Program-made: the position numbers and the translations under genes
NCBI GenBank assembly: GCA_934621665.1
Contig: CAKTUT010000082.1
Coordinates: 1-7,697 of the forward strand
DNA: 7,697 nucleotides
DNA from: an uncultured Oscillospiraceae bacterium
GTDB lineage: Bacteria > Bacillota > Clostridia > Oscillospirales > Oscillospiraceae
Direction of reading: 5' to 3'
In this document: positions 1 through 7,043 of the stretch, in pieces
How the letters are laid out: every line of letters starts with the position of its first letter
Numbering within the stretch: position 1 is the stretch's first letter
The notes under the pieces: generated by a model
Told to the model about the DNA's origin: nothing
Seen by the model: the letters and a program-made list of their open reading frames with translations, nothing else
Databases searched by the model: none

Positions 1-142
1 CGACAGTCCCCTCTCCACATCGAACTACGCGCCGCCTGTATGGTGACAGCTCTCCCAATGATGGTTGTAGCCACAGAATGACACAGGTGAATCGACTGCG
101 GTGCGAGTGGCAGCGTATTACGCATTCGCCGATGGATTTGCA
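1..142. other. Left-edge non-coding stretch, possible decayed dispersed repeat
   Basis: I see no convincing gene here. Some frames are open on both strands, but none has a ribosome binding site or a recognisable protein sequence. Bases 8-16 (CCCCTCTCC) and 42-56 (GGTGACAGCTCTCCC) resemble, from memory, the two ends of a dispersed repeat common in gut clostridia, in which a CCTCTC block and a GACAGCTCTCCC block flank a hairpin. The middle here does not form a clean stem, so at most this is a decayed copy. The window edge may also cut a neighbouring element. Confidence 0.3.
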
Positions 143-278
143 TTGCACCATGTAGGGGCGGACGACTCTGTCCGCCCGTGCCCTCAATTTTGTTGCATCA
201 TGTAGGGGCAGATGCTGTCTGCCCGTGCTCTTGATTTTGCTGCATTCTGTAGGGGCGGACGACTCTGTCCGCCCGGCC
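143..278 (+). repeat. Tandem array of three GTAGGGG hairpin repeats
   Basis: Three units begin with TTGCACCATGTAGGGG-like sequence, with GTAGGGG heads at 152, 202 and 249 (periods 50 and 47). Each head runs into an inverted repeat. Unit 1 pairs GGGCGGAC (156-163) with GTCCGCCC (170-177). Unit 3 has the same arms at 253-260 and 267-274. Unit 2 pairs GGGCAGA (206-212) with TCTGCCC (218-224). Units 1 and 3 are identical over the 27-base core. Unit 2 differs by a paired G-to-A and C-to-T change that keeps the stem. Units 1 and 2 also share the linker GTGCYCTYRATTTTG. The array lies beyond the ade terminator. The family looks like a dispersed, possibly mobilised, palindromic repeat. Its function is unknown. 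Confidence 0.85.
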
Positions 279-296
279 GCGCGGTTCGCACCGCGC
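279..296. repeat. Short GC hairpin next to the ade terminator
   Basis: GCGCGGT (279-285) and ACCGCGC (290-296) form a perfect 7-bp stem around the four-base loop TCGC. It lies between the third repeat unit and the T-tract of the ade terminator. Read on the minus strand it follows that T-tract, so it may act as a back-up stop or may simply be the distal part of the repeat unit. It has no T-tract of its own. Confidence 0.5.
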
Positions 297-327
297 AAAA
301 AATGGCCGGCGCATTGCTGCGCCGGCC
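297..327 (-). terminator. Intrinsic terminator of ade
   Basis: On the minus strand the perfect 10-bp stem GGCCGGCGCA / TGCGCCGGCC (327-318 with 313-304, loop of 4) is followed by ATTTTTT (303-297). A GC-rich stem directly before a run of six Ts is a textbook factor-independent terminator. It begins about 40 bases after the ade stop codon, so ade most likely ends its transcript here and is monocistronic. Confidence 0.9.
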
Positions 328-367
328 GGAGGGTGCGGGAAAACGCAATGTTTTGATTGAGAAAAAA

Positions 368-2104
368 TCAGATATACTGCTGGGTATTCACGTCAATGAC
401 GCCGCGGGTGGTGATGCGCAGCGTGGGGATGACGGGCAGCGCCATAAAGCTGAGCGTCATGAACGGGTCGATGCCATGGTTTACGCCAAGCGCGTGCGCC
501 GCGTCCTTTGCCGCCTCCAGATCGGTGTTGACTCTGGCAAGCGGGGCGTTGGACATGATACCCGCAATCTCCAGCACAACCTCGGCTGTCACCTGCTCAT
601 GGTCTGCCACAACGATGCCGCCGCGGTTTTCCACAATGCGGTTTGCCGCAAAGGCCATGTCGCGGGAGTTCGTGCCGACGACGATGATGTTGTGCGAGTC
701 GTGCGAGATGGAGGTCGCCACCGCGCCGGACTTGAGGCCGTAGCCCTGAATATAGCCAAGACCGATGTGGTGCGTGTTCTTGTGGCGCTCGATGACGGCG
801 ATTTTCAGGATGTCCTTTTCCGTATCGACATGGTCGGCATAGCCGTTGTCGGTGGTGACGATTTCTCCGGGGATCATGCCGATCACGCCGCGCGGCCGCG
901 CGTCCTGGAAATCGGTATATTCCAGATGCGCCACGTGGAACGTGTCATGCGCGCGCTGGTCAAGGTATTGCTCAATCTCGGGTGCGGGGAAGTCGCGCAG
1001 CTCACCATGGTCATAGTAGAGCTCACCCTTTTTAAAGACCATCTCAACGTTAAAGTCCTTGAAGTTGTCGATGATGCACAGGTCAGCCAGATAGCCGGGG
1101 GCGATTGCACCGCGGTTATTAAGCAGGAAGTAGCGCGAAGCGTGGTGTGCGGCGGCCTTGACGGCGATAATCGGGTCAACGCCGTATTTATTGATGGCCT
1201 CGCGGCAGATATAGTCGATATGACCCTTTTCAAGAAGATCGTTCGGGTGCTTGTCGTCTGTGCAGAACATGCAGCGCTCGGCGTACTGCGTGGTCAGCAG
1301 CGGCACAAGCGCCTCCAGATTGCGCGCAGCCGTGCCCTCGCGGATCATGATGAACTGACCGCGGCGCAGCTTTTCCAGCGCGTCGTCAAACGTGGAGCAC
1401 TCATGGTCGGAATAGACGCCGGCGGCGACGTAGGTATCAAGGTCCTTTCCCACAAGGCCGGGCGCGTGGCCGTCGATCTTCTTGTGGTGCGCCTGCGAGG
1501 CGACGATCTTGGAGACCACCTCCGCGTCGTTGTGAATGACGCCGTAGGCGTTCATCATCTCGGCCAGACCCTGTACACGCGGGTAGTCATAGAACGAGTC
1601 AATCGCGCGATAGTCAAGGCTTGCGCCGGACTCGTCCATGGGCGTGGCGGGCACGCACGACGGAAGCATAAAACGCACGTCGATGGGCAGTCCCTCCGTT
1701 GCCTGGAACATATAGTCGATGCCGTCTGTGCCCATGACGTTTGTGATCTCGTGCGGGTCTGTAATGACGGTGGTTGTGCCGTGCGGCAGAACCGCCTTTG
1801 CAAACTCGCGCGGCGAGACAAGACTGGACTCCAGATGGATGTGCGCATCGACAAAGCCCGGACAGACGATCTTGCCCGAGACGTCAATCTCACGCTCGCC
1901 CTCATAGTTGCCCAGACCAACGATCAGGCCGTTTGCCACGGCGATATCGCACGTAAGCAGCTCATTGGAAAAGACGTTGACATACGTCGCGTTCTTCAGC
2001 ACCAGATCGGCTTTCTGGCGGCCGGACGCCGCCTCGATCACGCGCTGCTTTTTGATGAGCTTGCGCTGAATTTTACCTGCATAACTCTCTTTGATTGCTG
2101 CCAT
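368..2104 (-). CDS. ade: Adenine deaminase (adenine to hypoxanthine + ammonia)
   Basis: This is a cytoplasmic purine-salvage enzyme of the amidohydrolase superfamily, EC 3.5.4.2. The product is 578 residues from the ATG at 2104, within the usual length of the family. Visible landmarks are: the beta-sandwich start ADLVLKNATYVNVFS (about 32-46); the metal-binding PGFVDAHIHLESS with His88 and His90; TTTVITDPHEI with His118; the LAEMMN glutamate near 182; DGHAPGL with His213; SDHE with His234; and CTDD near 281-284. The family's C-terminal domain shows SISHDSHNIIVVG (about 465-477). An in-frame ATG at 2113 lies inside the ribosome binding site, so the start at 2104 (MAAIKESYAG) is preferred. The gene has its own promoter and terminator and runs divergently from the transporter. 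No expected motif is missing. Confidence in family and function is high. Confidence 0.96.
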   Translation of the reverse strand: MAAIKESYAGKIQRKLIKKQRVIEAASGRQKADLVLKNATYVNVFSNELLTCDIAVANGLIVGLGNYEGEREIDVSGKIVCPGFVDAHIHLESSLVSPREFAKAVLPHGTTTVITDPHEITNVMGTDGIDYMFQATEGLPIDVRFMLPSCVPATPMDESGASLDYRAIDSFYDYPRVQGLAEMMNAYGVIHNDAEVVSKIVASQAHHKKIDGHAPGLVGKDLDTYVAAGVYSDHECSTFDDALEKLRRGQFIMIREGTAARNLEALVPLLTTQYAERCMFCTDDKHPNDLLEKGHIDYICREAINKYGVDPIIAVKAAAHHASRYFLLNNRGAIAPGYLADLCIIDNFKDFNVEMVFKKGELYYDHGELRDFPAPEIEQYLDQRAHDTFHVAHLEYTDFQDARPRGVIGMIPGEIVTTDNGYADHVDTEKDILKIAVIERHKNTHHIGLGYIQGYGLKSGAVATSISHDSHNIIVVGTNSRDMAFAANRIVENRGGIVVADHEQVTAEVVLEIAGIMSNAPLARVNTDLEAAKDAAHALGVNHGIDPFMTLSFMALPVIPTLRITTRGVIDVNTQQYI

Positions 2105-2112
2105 ACACGTCA

Positions 2113-2118
2113 TCCTTT
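2113..2118 (-). promoter_or_regulatory. Ribosome binding site that sets the ade start
   Basis: The minus strand reads AGAAAGGATGACGTGTATGG. AAAGGA lies 8 bases before the ATG at 2104. Its last base is the first base of the upstream ATG at 2113, so that codon is too close to be started from this site. Confidence 0.75.
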
Positions 2119-2166
2119 CTGCGGTTTCTCTATATTAAGCTGTGCTTATGTCTTATCTTAGCAGAG

Positions 2167-2195
2167 ATTATAGCACAACGGGTTCCCATTGTCCA
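2167..2195 (-). promoter_or_regulatory. Sigma-A-type promoter of ade
   Basis: On the minus strand a -35 box TGGACA (2195-2190, one mismatch to TTGACA) is followed by a 17-base spacer and a perfect -10 box TATAAT (2172-2167). The -10 is preceded by TG one base upstream, an extended -10. The predicted transcript starts near 2160, giving a leader of about 55 bases before the ATG at 2104. That leader is too short for a purine riboswitch. Confidence 0.85.
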
Positions 2196-2312
2196 CTGGT
2201 AATTTCGGATTTTTCTGTAACAGACCGCGCGGCAGTCTTTTCCAATCAATTTAGCCTCCCCTTTTGCGGAAATTGCATAAATTCATTCGCTTTTGTTTGG
2301 ATTTTTTTACAA
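2196..2312. promoter_or_regulatory. Core of the divergent ade/transporter intergenic region
   Basis: These bases lie between the -35 boxes of two divergent promoters, inside a gene-free gap of 312 bases (2105-2416). Most of it is AT-rich, with T-tracts just upstream of the transporter -35 that could act as an UP element. One GC-rich dyad stands out: AGAC (2222-2225) and GTCT (2235-2238) flank the self-complementary CCGCGCGG. It could be an operator for a regulator of one or both promoters. I recognise no known binding consensus. Confidence 0.35.
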
Positions 2313-2341
2313 TTTACAAGATTTTCACGTCTCGTTATACT
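2313..2341 (+). promoter_or_regulatory. Sigma-A-type promoter of the symporter gene
   Basis: The -35 box TTTACA (2313-2318), a 17-base spacer and the -10 box TATACT (2336-2341) each match the consensus at five of six positions. A T-rich tract lies immediately upstream. The predicted start is near 2348, giving a leader of about 70 bases to the ATG at 2417. Confidence 0.8.
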
Positions 2342-2404
2342 AAAAATACGCAGAGCTGACGCTGGAACAGCATGTTCTCTGCGGAAAAAAAATCGAGAGA
2401 AAAC

Positions 2405-2409
2405 GGAGG
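2405..2409 (+). promoter_or_regulatory. Ribosome binding site that sets the symporter start
   Basis: GGAGG lies 7 bases before the ATG at 2417. An in-frame ATG at 2372 would add a charged 15-residue leader (MFSAEKKSRENGG...) and has no such site, so 2417 is chosen. Confidence 0.85.
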
Positions 2410-2416
2410 AAACCTT

Positions 2417-3853
2417 ATGCAAACGATACCCCTGATTATTGTCGCTGCGTATCTGATTGGCATGCTGATCGTCGGCTTTGTCGTCGGCAAGCTGAAGATC
2501 AAGGACAGTAAGGACTACATGGTTGCAGGCCGCCGGATGGGTCTGTTCATGGTTGCGTTCTCGCTGTCGGCCAACAACATCGGCGGCGGCTCTACCACCG
2601 GCCTTGCTGCAAAGGCTTTCGGCGCGTGGGGCATGAGTGCCGTCTGGTACGTGCTTGCCGCGTCCATCGCCATGATTCCGCTTGCATACTTTGCCCCCAA
2701 GATCCGCAAAACCATGGCCGTCACCATTCCGGAGGTCGTCGGCCGGCGCTTTGGCAAATTCTCCAGCAATTTCTCAGCCGTTCTCAACATTCTGGCGCTG
2801 TTCTGCCTGACCTCGTCGCAGATTGCGGCCTCCGGCGGCGTTGTCTCCACGCTCACGGGTATTCCGCTGAACGTTGCGCTGGTTCTGGCCGGCATCGTCA
2901 TCATCCTTTACACCACGTTCGGCGGCATGATCGCCGACCAGGTGTCTGACCTGATCCAGTTTATCATCATTCTTGTCGGCCTCGCCATTGCAACGCCAAT
3001 TGTTGTCAAGGGCTGCGGCGGCTGGCAGGCCATCTCCGCGGCGCTGCCCGGTGAGCAGCTCAGCTTTACAAAAATCGGCTGGGTTCCCATCGTCGGCTAT
3101 ATGTTCAACTATTTCTGTACGTTCCTGTCAGGCCCTGAAATGGTCTCGCGCTTTGAATCGGCCAAGGATGAAAAGACCGCACAGCGCGCGTCGCTTCTGT
3201 CTGCTGTGCTGATGGCAGCCATGGCCATCTTCCCCACGCTGCTCGGTCTTGCAGCGCTGGCCGTCAAGGATACGCTCCCGGCACTGGCTGAAAACGGTTC
3301 GAACGCCATGATGGCCGTCACCAGCGCGCATGCGCCCGCCGTCATCACCGGCATCGTCTCCGCGGCGATCATCTGCGCCACGATGTCCTCGGCCGACTCC
3401 AACCTGCTGTGCATGTCCACCATGGTCATGAACGACCTGTACATGGGCAACGCGAAAAACGCAACGGCGCTTTCGGAGAAGCAGATCATCACCTATACGC
3501 GTATCTGCAACGTTGTCTTTGCCGTCGTCGCCATGCTCATCTCGATGCTGGGCGTGCCGCTGGTCACGATGAACACATTTGCATTCGGCATCCGCTGCGC
3601 AGGTCCGTTTGCGGCCTATGGTCTCGGCCTTGTCATACCGAAAGCCACGAAGAATTCCGGCATTATCTCTATCATCACCGGCACAATCGGCTTTATCTTC
3701 TGGCAGATTCTGTCCAAGGGTGATTTCTATATCGGCATTCTGCCGGTTGTCTTTGGCTGCGCCGTGGGCGCGCTCACATTCTTTGTTGTCAACGCCATCG
3801 AGTGGAAGCGCGGCGTACCTGCTGCCCCCTCGCCGTATATTGACGAAGAATAA
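2417..3853 (+). CDS. Sodium:solute symporter (SSF) family transporter, substrate unknown
   Basis: The product is a 478-residue polytopic inner-membrane protein. From hydrophobicity I see about 12-13 helices, starting at roughly residue 3. SSF hallmarks are visible: an early broken helix SANNIGGGSTTG (51-62), the loop TTFGGMIADQVSDLIQF (166-182) and the family signature ATMSSADSNLLCMSTMVMND (321-340). In that signature the MSSADS serines match the sodium-site helix of this fold. Members import sugars, amino acids, organic acids, urea and others with sodium, and the sequence alone does not identify the cargo. The gene stands divergent to adenine deaminase and shares its control region, so a purine-related or nitrogen-rich solute is possible. 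That is inference only, since the classic purine carriers belong to other families. It has its own promoter and terminator. Confidence 0.9.
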   Translation: MQTIPLIIVAAYLIGMLIVGFVVGKLKIKDSKDYMVAGRRMGLFMVAFSLSANNIGGGSTTGLAAKAFGAWGMSAVWYVLAASIAMIPLAYFAPKIRKTMAVTIPEVVGRRFGKFSSNFSAVLNILALFCLTSSQIAASGGVVSTLTGIPLNVALVLAGIVIILYTTFGGMIADQVSDLIQFIIILVGLAIATPIVVKGCGGWQAISAALPGEQLSFTKIGWVPIVGYMFNYFCTFLSGPEMVSRFESAKDEKTAQRASLLSAVLMAAMAIFPTLLGLAALAVKDTLPALAENGSNAMMAVTSAHAPAVITGIVSAAIICATMSSADSNLLCMSTMVMNDLYMGNAKNATALSEKQIITYTRICNVVFAVVAMLISMLGVPLVTMNTFAFGIRCAGPFAAYGLGLVIPKATKNSGIISIITGTIGFIFWQILSKGDFYIGILPVVFGCAVGALTFFVVNAIEWKRGVPAAPSPYIDEE

Positions 3854-3862
3854 GTTAAACAG

Positions 3863-3895
3863 AAAGGGGCTGTCTCACTAAGAGACAGCCCCTTT
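3863..3895. terminator. Bidirectional intrinsic terminator between the symporter gene and rnhA
   Basis: AAAGGGGCTGTCTC (3863-3876) and its exact complement (3882-3895) form a perfect 14-bp stem with a five-base loop. The plus strand ends in TTTT and the minus strand in TTTCTGTTT. It begins 10 bases after the symporter stop and 2 bases after the rnhA stop, so one hairpin closes both convergent transcripts. Confidence 0.92.
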
Positions 3896-3897
3896 TG

Positions 3898-4335
3898 TCA
3901 TTTGAACTTTTTCCATTCCGCTACGGCCTGCTGGTCGCAGCGGTTATTCTTTTCGTTCGCGGCATGACCCTTGACCCAGTGATAATGCAGCTCATGCTGG
4001 CGGCTGAGCCCCAGCAGCATATCCCACAGATCCGGGTTCAGCGCGGGCTTTTTGTCGGACTTGACCCAGCCCTTGCGCTTCCAGCCCCACGCCCAGCCCT
4101 TTTCCATGGCGTCAATGACATACTTGGAATCGGAATAGAGCTCCACCACGCACGGCTCTTTCAGCGCAAGCAGCGCCTGTATCACCGCCGTCAGCTCCAT
4201 GCGGTTGTTCGTTGTGGATTCCTCACCGCCGGAGAGCATCTTCTCCGTGCCGCCGTACTCCAGAATCGCCGCCCAGCCGCCCGGACCGGGATTGCCGGAG
4301 CACGCGCCGTCGGTGTAGATTGTAACCGTTTTCAT
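3898..4335 (-). CDS. rnhA: Ribonuclease HI
   Basis: This endonuclease cuts the RNA strand of RNA:DNA hybrids, removing R-loops and primer RNA in the cytoplasm, with magnesium or manganese. The product is 145 residues, a single RNase H domain with no extra hybrid-binding domain, and slightly shorter than the 155-residue E. coli enzyme. All catalytic residues are visible: Asp9 ([14 protein letters not shown]), Glu47 (NNRMELTA), Asp69 (YSDSKYVI), His124 ([10 protein letters not shown]) and Asp134 (NNRCDQQA). The basic substrate-binding handle [17 protein letters not shown] (80-96) is present. The ATG lies 3 bases after the gyrA stop. The only upstream Shine-Dalgarno-like sequence is a weak GGAAG (4348-4344) inside the last gyrA codons, which points to translational coupling. 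Transcription ends at the shared hairpin just past the stop codon. Confidence 0.96.
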   Translation of the reverse strand: MKTVTIYTDGACSGNPGPGGWAAILEYGGTEKMLSGGEESTTNNRMELTAVIQALLALKEPCVVELYSDSKYVIDAMEKGWAWGWKRKGWVKSDKKPALNPDLWDMLLGLSRQHELHYHWVKGHAANEKNNRCDQQAVAEWKKFK

Positions 4336-4338
4336 CGC

Positions 4339-6915
4339 TTATTCTTCCGCGGGTGCGCCGGAGGCAGATGCAGCTGCCGGTTCAGCGGCGGTTTCCGGAC
4401 TTTCAGTCGCTTCCGCGCTTTCGGTCTCGGCCGTCTCCTCGCGGTCAACGCGCTCGATGGAGATCACGCGGCTGTCGCCCTCCACGCGCATCAGGATAAC
4501 ACCCTGCGTATCACGCTTATAGATATTGATGTCGGAGGCCGCCATGCGGATGAGCACGCCGCCGGACTCAATGAGCATCACATCGTCGCTGTCGTCCACA
4601 ATCGCCACGCCTGCCACGCGGCCGGTCTTGGCCGTCAGGTTATAGTTCTTCAGACCCTTGCCGCCGCGGCCCTGCGGGCTGCGCTGGCCGTTTTCGCCAA
4701 GACGCATATACTCCATCATCTCGGTGCGCTTGCCATAGCCCTGTTCGGTTACGGTCAGCAGCTGCTTGCCGTGTCCGGCAATGCCCGCGCCGACCACATA
4801 GTCGCCGTCAGACAGTGCAATGCCGCGCACGCCCGCCGCGTCGCGTCCCATGACGCGCACGTCGTTTTCGCTGAAGCAAATGGCCATGCCGTCGGCCGTG
4901 GCAAGGATGATGTCGTTTTCGCCGTTCGTTTTCATAACGGCAATCAGCTCATCGCCCTCAACCAGCGTCAGCGCGCGGATGCCCGCCTTTCTGGCCGTAT
5001 TCAGACTTTCCAGCGTGATGCGCTTGACCGTGCCCTGCTTCGTGACAAACAGCAGGAAGTCCTCGTCAAATTCGCGCACAGTGATGCCCGCCGTGACCTT
5101 TTCGCCCGGCTCAAGCGGAAGAATATTGACAATATTCGTACCCTTGGCAGTACGTCCTGCCTCGGGAATCTGATAGCCCTTGCGGCGATGGACTCTGCCC
5201 ATGCTGGTAAAGAAGAGAATATAGTCGTGCGTGGACGCGGAGAACACGCCATCGACAAAGTCCTCCTCCTTGAGCGTCTGACCGGTTACGCCGCGGCCGC
5301 CGCGCTTCTGGCTGCGATACGTCGCCGCCGGGACGCGCTTAATATAGCCGCTGTGCGACATGGTAAAGACGCACTGCTCCTCCTCGATCAGATCCTCAAT
5401 GTCAATTTCGTCCTCAACGTCCTGAATCTCGGTCAGACGGTCGTCGCCGAACTTGTCGCGGATGGCGATCAGCTCGTCTTTCAATACGCCCTTGAGCATT
5501 TCCTTGTTCGTCAGCAGCTCGCGGTAGTATTCGATGCGCTTTTCCAGCTCATCATACTCGTTTTGCAGCTTTTCGCGCTCCAGACCCTGCAAACGCTTCA
5601 GCTGCATATCCAGCACAACCTGCGCCTGAATTTCAGACAGGCTGAACCGTTCCATCAGACGCTCTTTCGCGTCGTCATAGCTCTCGCGGATGGTCTTAAT
5701 GACCTCGTCAATGTTCTCCTCGGCAATCAGCAGACCCTGCAGCACGTGCTGGCGCTCAAGCGCCTTTTTCAGATCATACTGCGTCCGGCGGGTGATAATC
5801 TCTTCCTGATAGATGAGGTATTCGTCCAGAATATGGCGCAGCGAGAGAATGCGCGGCTGCTTCTGGTCGTTGACCAGCGCCAGCATCGTCACGCCGAACG
5901 TGGTCTGCATCTGCGTCTGGGCAAACAGGCGGTTGAGAACCACCTGCGCGTTCGCGTCGCGCTTGAGCTCAATGACGATGCGCATACCGTTGCGGTCGGT
6001 CTCGTCGCGCAGGTCGGAGATGCCCTCAATGCGCTTGTCGCGCACCTGATCGGCAATGGCTGAAATGAGCATCCGCTTATTGACCTGATAGGGAAGCTCG
6101 GTGACAATGATGCGCTGGCGGTTCTGACCAAACTCCTCAAGCTCGGTGCGGGCACGGACGGTGATCTTGCCGCGGCCGGTGGAGTAGGCGGCGCGGATGC
6201 CGCTGCGTCCCATGATAATGCCCCTGGTTGGGAAATCCGGACCCTTGATATACTCCATCAGGTCGGCAAGCTCCGCCTCGGGATTGTCCAGAATGCACAC
6301 GCACGCGTCAATGACCTCGCGCAGGTTGTGCGGCGGGATATTTGTGGCCATGCCGACGGCAATGCCGCTTGAGCCGTTAACGAGCAGGTTTGGGAAACGC
6401 GAGGGCAGCACGCGCGGCTCTTTGCGCGATTCGTCGAAGTTCGGATCCCAGTTGACGGTGTCCTTGTCGATGTCGCGGAGCATCTCATTGGAGAGCTTGG
6501 ACATTCTGGCCTCGGTATAACGGTAGGCCGCGGGGGGATCGCCATCAACCGAGCCAAAGTTGCCGTGGCCGTCAACGAGCGGATAGCGCATGGAAAAGTT
6601 CTGCGCCAGACGCACCATTGCGTCATAGACCGATGCGTCGCCGTGCGGATGATAACGACCCAGCACGTCGCCGACGCATGTCGCCGACTTTTTAAAGGGC
6701 TTGTCTGACGTCAGACCGTCCTCGTACATGGCGTAAAGAATGCGCCGGTGCACGGGCTTAAGGCCGTCGCGCACATCGGGCAGTGCACGTCCGACGATCA
6801 CGGACATGGCATAGTCAATGTAGGACTTCTGCATCTCATTGACAAGCTCGTTTTCTACGATTGTCTGATCCGGGAACAGAATATCCTCGGGCTTATAGTC
6901 TTTTTTATGTGCCAT
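4339..6915 (-). CDS. gyrA: DNA gyrase subunit A
   Basis: This is the breakage-reunion subunit of gyrase (A2B2), which uses ATP through GyrB to put negative supercoils into DNA. The product is 858 residues, normal for the family. The N-terminal winged-helix/tower part shows [20 protein letters not shown] (81-100) and the catalytic tyrosine Tyr133 in [13 protein letters not shown] coiled-coil region (about 370-490) follows. The C-terminal DNA-wrapping beta-pinwheel starts near 515. A canonical GyrA box, QKRGGRG (536-542), separates it from ParC, and a second box QGRGGKG (748-754) is present. The last 33 residues hold ten Glu and no Lys or Arg. The position matching E. coli Ser83 is Ala94, while the Asp87 equivalent is Asp98. 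The gene lies downstream of gyrB on the same strand and immediately upstream of rnhA. The start is supported by AAGGAGA nine bases upstream. Confidence 0.98.
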   Translation of the reverse strand: MAHKKDYKPEDILFPDQTIVENELVNEMQKSYIDYAMSVIVGRALPDVRDGLKPVHRRILYAMYEDGLTSDKPFKKSATCVGDVLGRYHPHGDASVYDAMVRLAQNFSMRYPLVDGHGNFGSVDGDPPAAYRYTEARMSKLSNEMLRDIDKDTVNWDPNFDESRKEPRVLPSRFPNLLVNGSSGIAVGMATNIPPHNLREVIDACVCILDNPEAELADLMEYIKGPDFPTRGIIMGRSGIRAAYSTGRGKITVRARTELEEFGQNRQRIIVTELPYQVNKRMLISAIADQVRDKRIEGISDLRDETDRNGMRIVIELKRDANAQVVLNRLFAQTQMQTTFGVTMLALVNDQKQPRILSLRHILDEYLIYQEEIITRRTQYDLKKALERQHVLQGLLIAEENIDEVIKTIRESYDDAKERLMERFSLSEIQAQVVLDMQLKRLQGLEREKLQNEYDELEKRIEYYRELLTNKEMLKGVLKDELIAIRDKFGDDRLTEIQDVEDEIDIEDLIEEEQCVFTMSHSGYIKRVPAATYRSQKRGGRGVTGQTLKEEDFVDGVFSASTHDYILFFTSMGRVHRRKGYQIPEAGRTAKGTNIVNILPLEPGEKVTAGITVREFDEDFLLFVTKQGTVKRITLESLNTARKAGIRALTLVEGDELIAVMKTNGENDIILATADGMAICFSENDVRVMGRDAAGVRGIALSDGDYVVGAGIAGHGKQLLTVTEQGYGKRTEMMEYMRLGENGQRSPQGRGGKGLKNYNLTAKTGRVAGVAIVDDSDDVMLIESGGVLIRMAASDINIYKRDTQGVILMRVEGDSRVISIERVDREETAETESAEATESPETAAEPAAASASGAPAEE

Positions 6916-6924
6916 AGATTATAG

Positions 6925-6931
6925 TCTCCTT
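6925..6931 (-). promoter_or_regulatory. Ribosome binding site of gyrA
   Basis: The minus strand carries AAGGAGA nine bases before the ATG at 6915. This near-perfect site lets gyrA be translated independently of gyrB despite the long gap between them. Confidence 0.85.
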
Positions 6932-6955
6932 TGGAAAGGATCGGAGTTTGCTTTG

Positions 6956-6980
6956 CCGGGCGGACAAAGCCCGCCCCTAC
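6956..6980 (-). repeat. GTAGGGG hairpin repeat in the gyrB-gyrA gap, copy nearer gyrA
   Basis: On the minus strand the head GTAGGGG (6980-6974) leads into GGGCGGGC, loop TTT, GTCCGCCC. The 8-bp stem contains one G-U pair, which forms only in the RNA read in the direction of gyrA. It belongs to the same family as the array at 143-278. No T-tract follows, so it should not stop transcription. It ends about 25 bases before the gyrA ribosome binding site. Confidence 0.75.
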
Positions 6981-7043
6981 GGCGTAAAATGGAAAATCAA
7001 CATGGTTTCGCCGGAAAACCGCCATAAAACGGGAGGTTCCTGT

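Noticed and set aside
143..278. CRISPR array
   Set aside because: The units are near-identical over most of their length, with no variable spacers of constant size. There are only three, and no cas gene is present.
2105..2160. Purine riboswitch in the ade leader
   Set aside because: The predicted leader is only about 55 bases, and I could not find the three-way junction pattern or the conserved loop sequences of the purine class.
212..2161. Long open frame on the plus strand opposite ade
   Set aside because: It is the mirror of a GC-rich gene. The minus-strand product is a complete adenine deaminase with its own promoter, ribosome binding site and terminator, while the plus frame begins inside the hairpin repeats and resembles no family.
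2372..2416. Upstream ATG at 2372 as the symporter start
   Set aside because: It has no ribosome binding site, and it would place the strong GGAGG inside the coding sequence and add a charged leader unlike this family.
3895..6063. Long open frame on the plus strand opposite rnhA and gyrA
   Set aside because: It covers two well-identified minus-strand genes and starts in the shared terminator. Its low-complexity His/Ala/Arg-rich product is typical of an antisense shadow.
6918..6923. TATAAT as a -10 box for gyrA
   Set aside because: It lies between the ribosome binding site and the start codon and has no -35 box at the right distance (CTCCGA at 17 bases), so it is a chance match.
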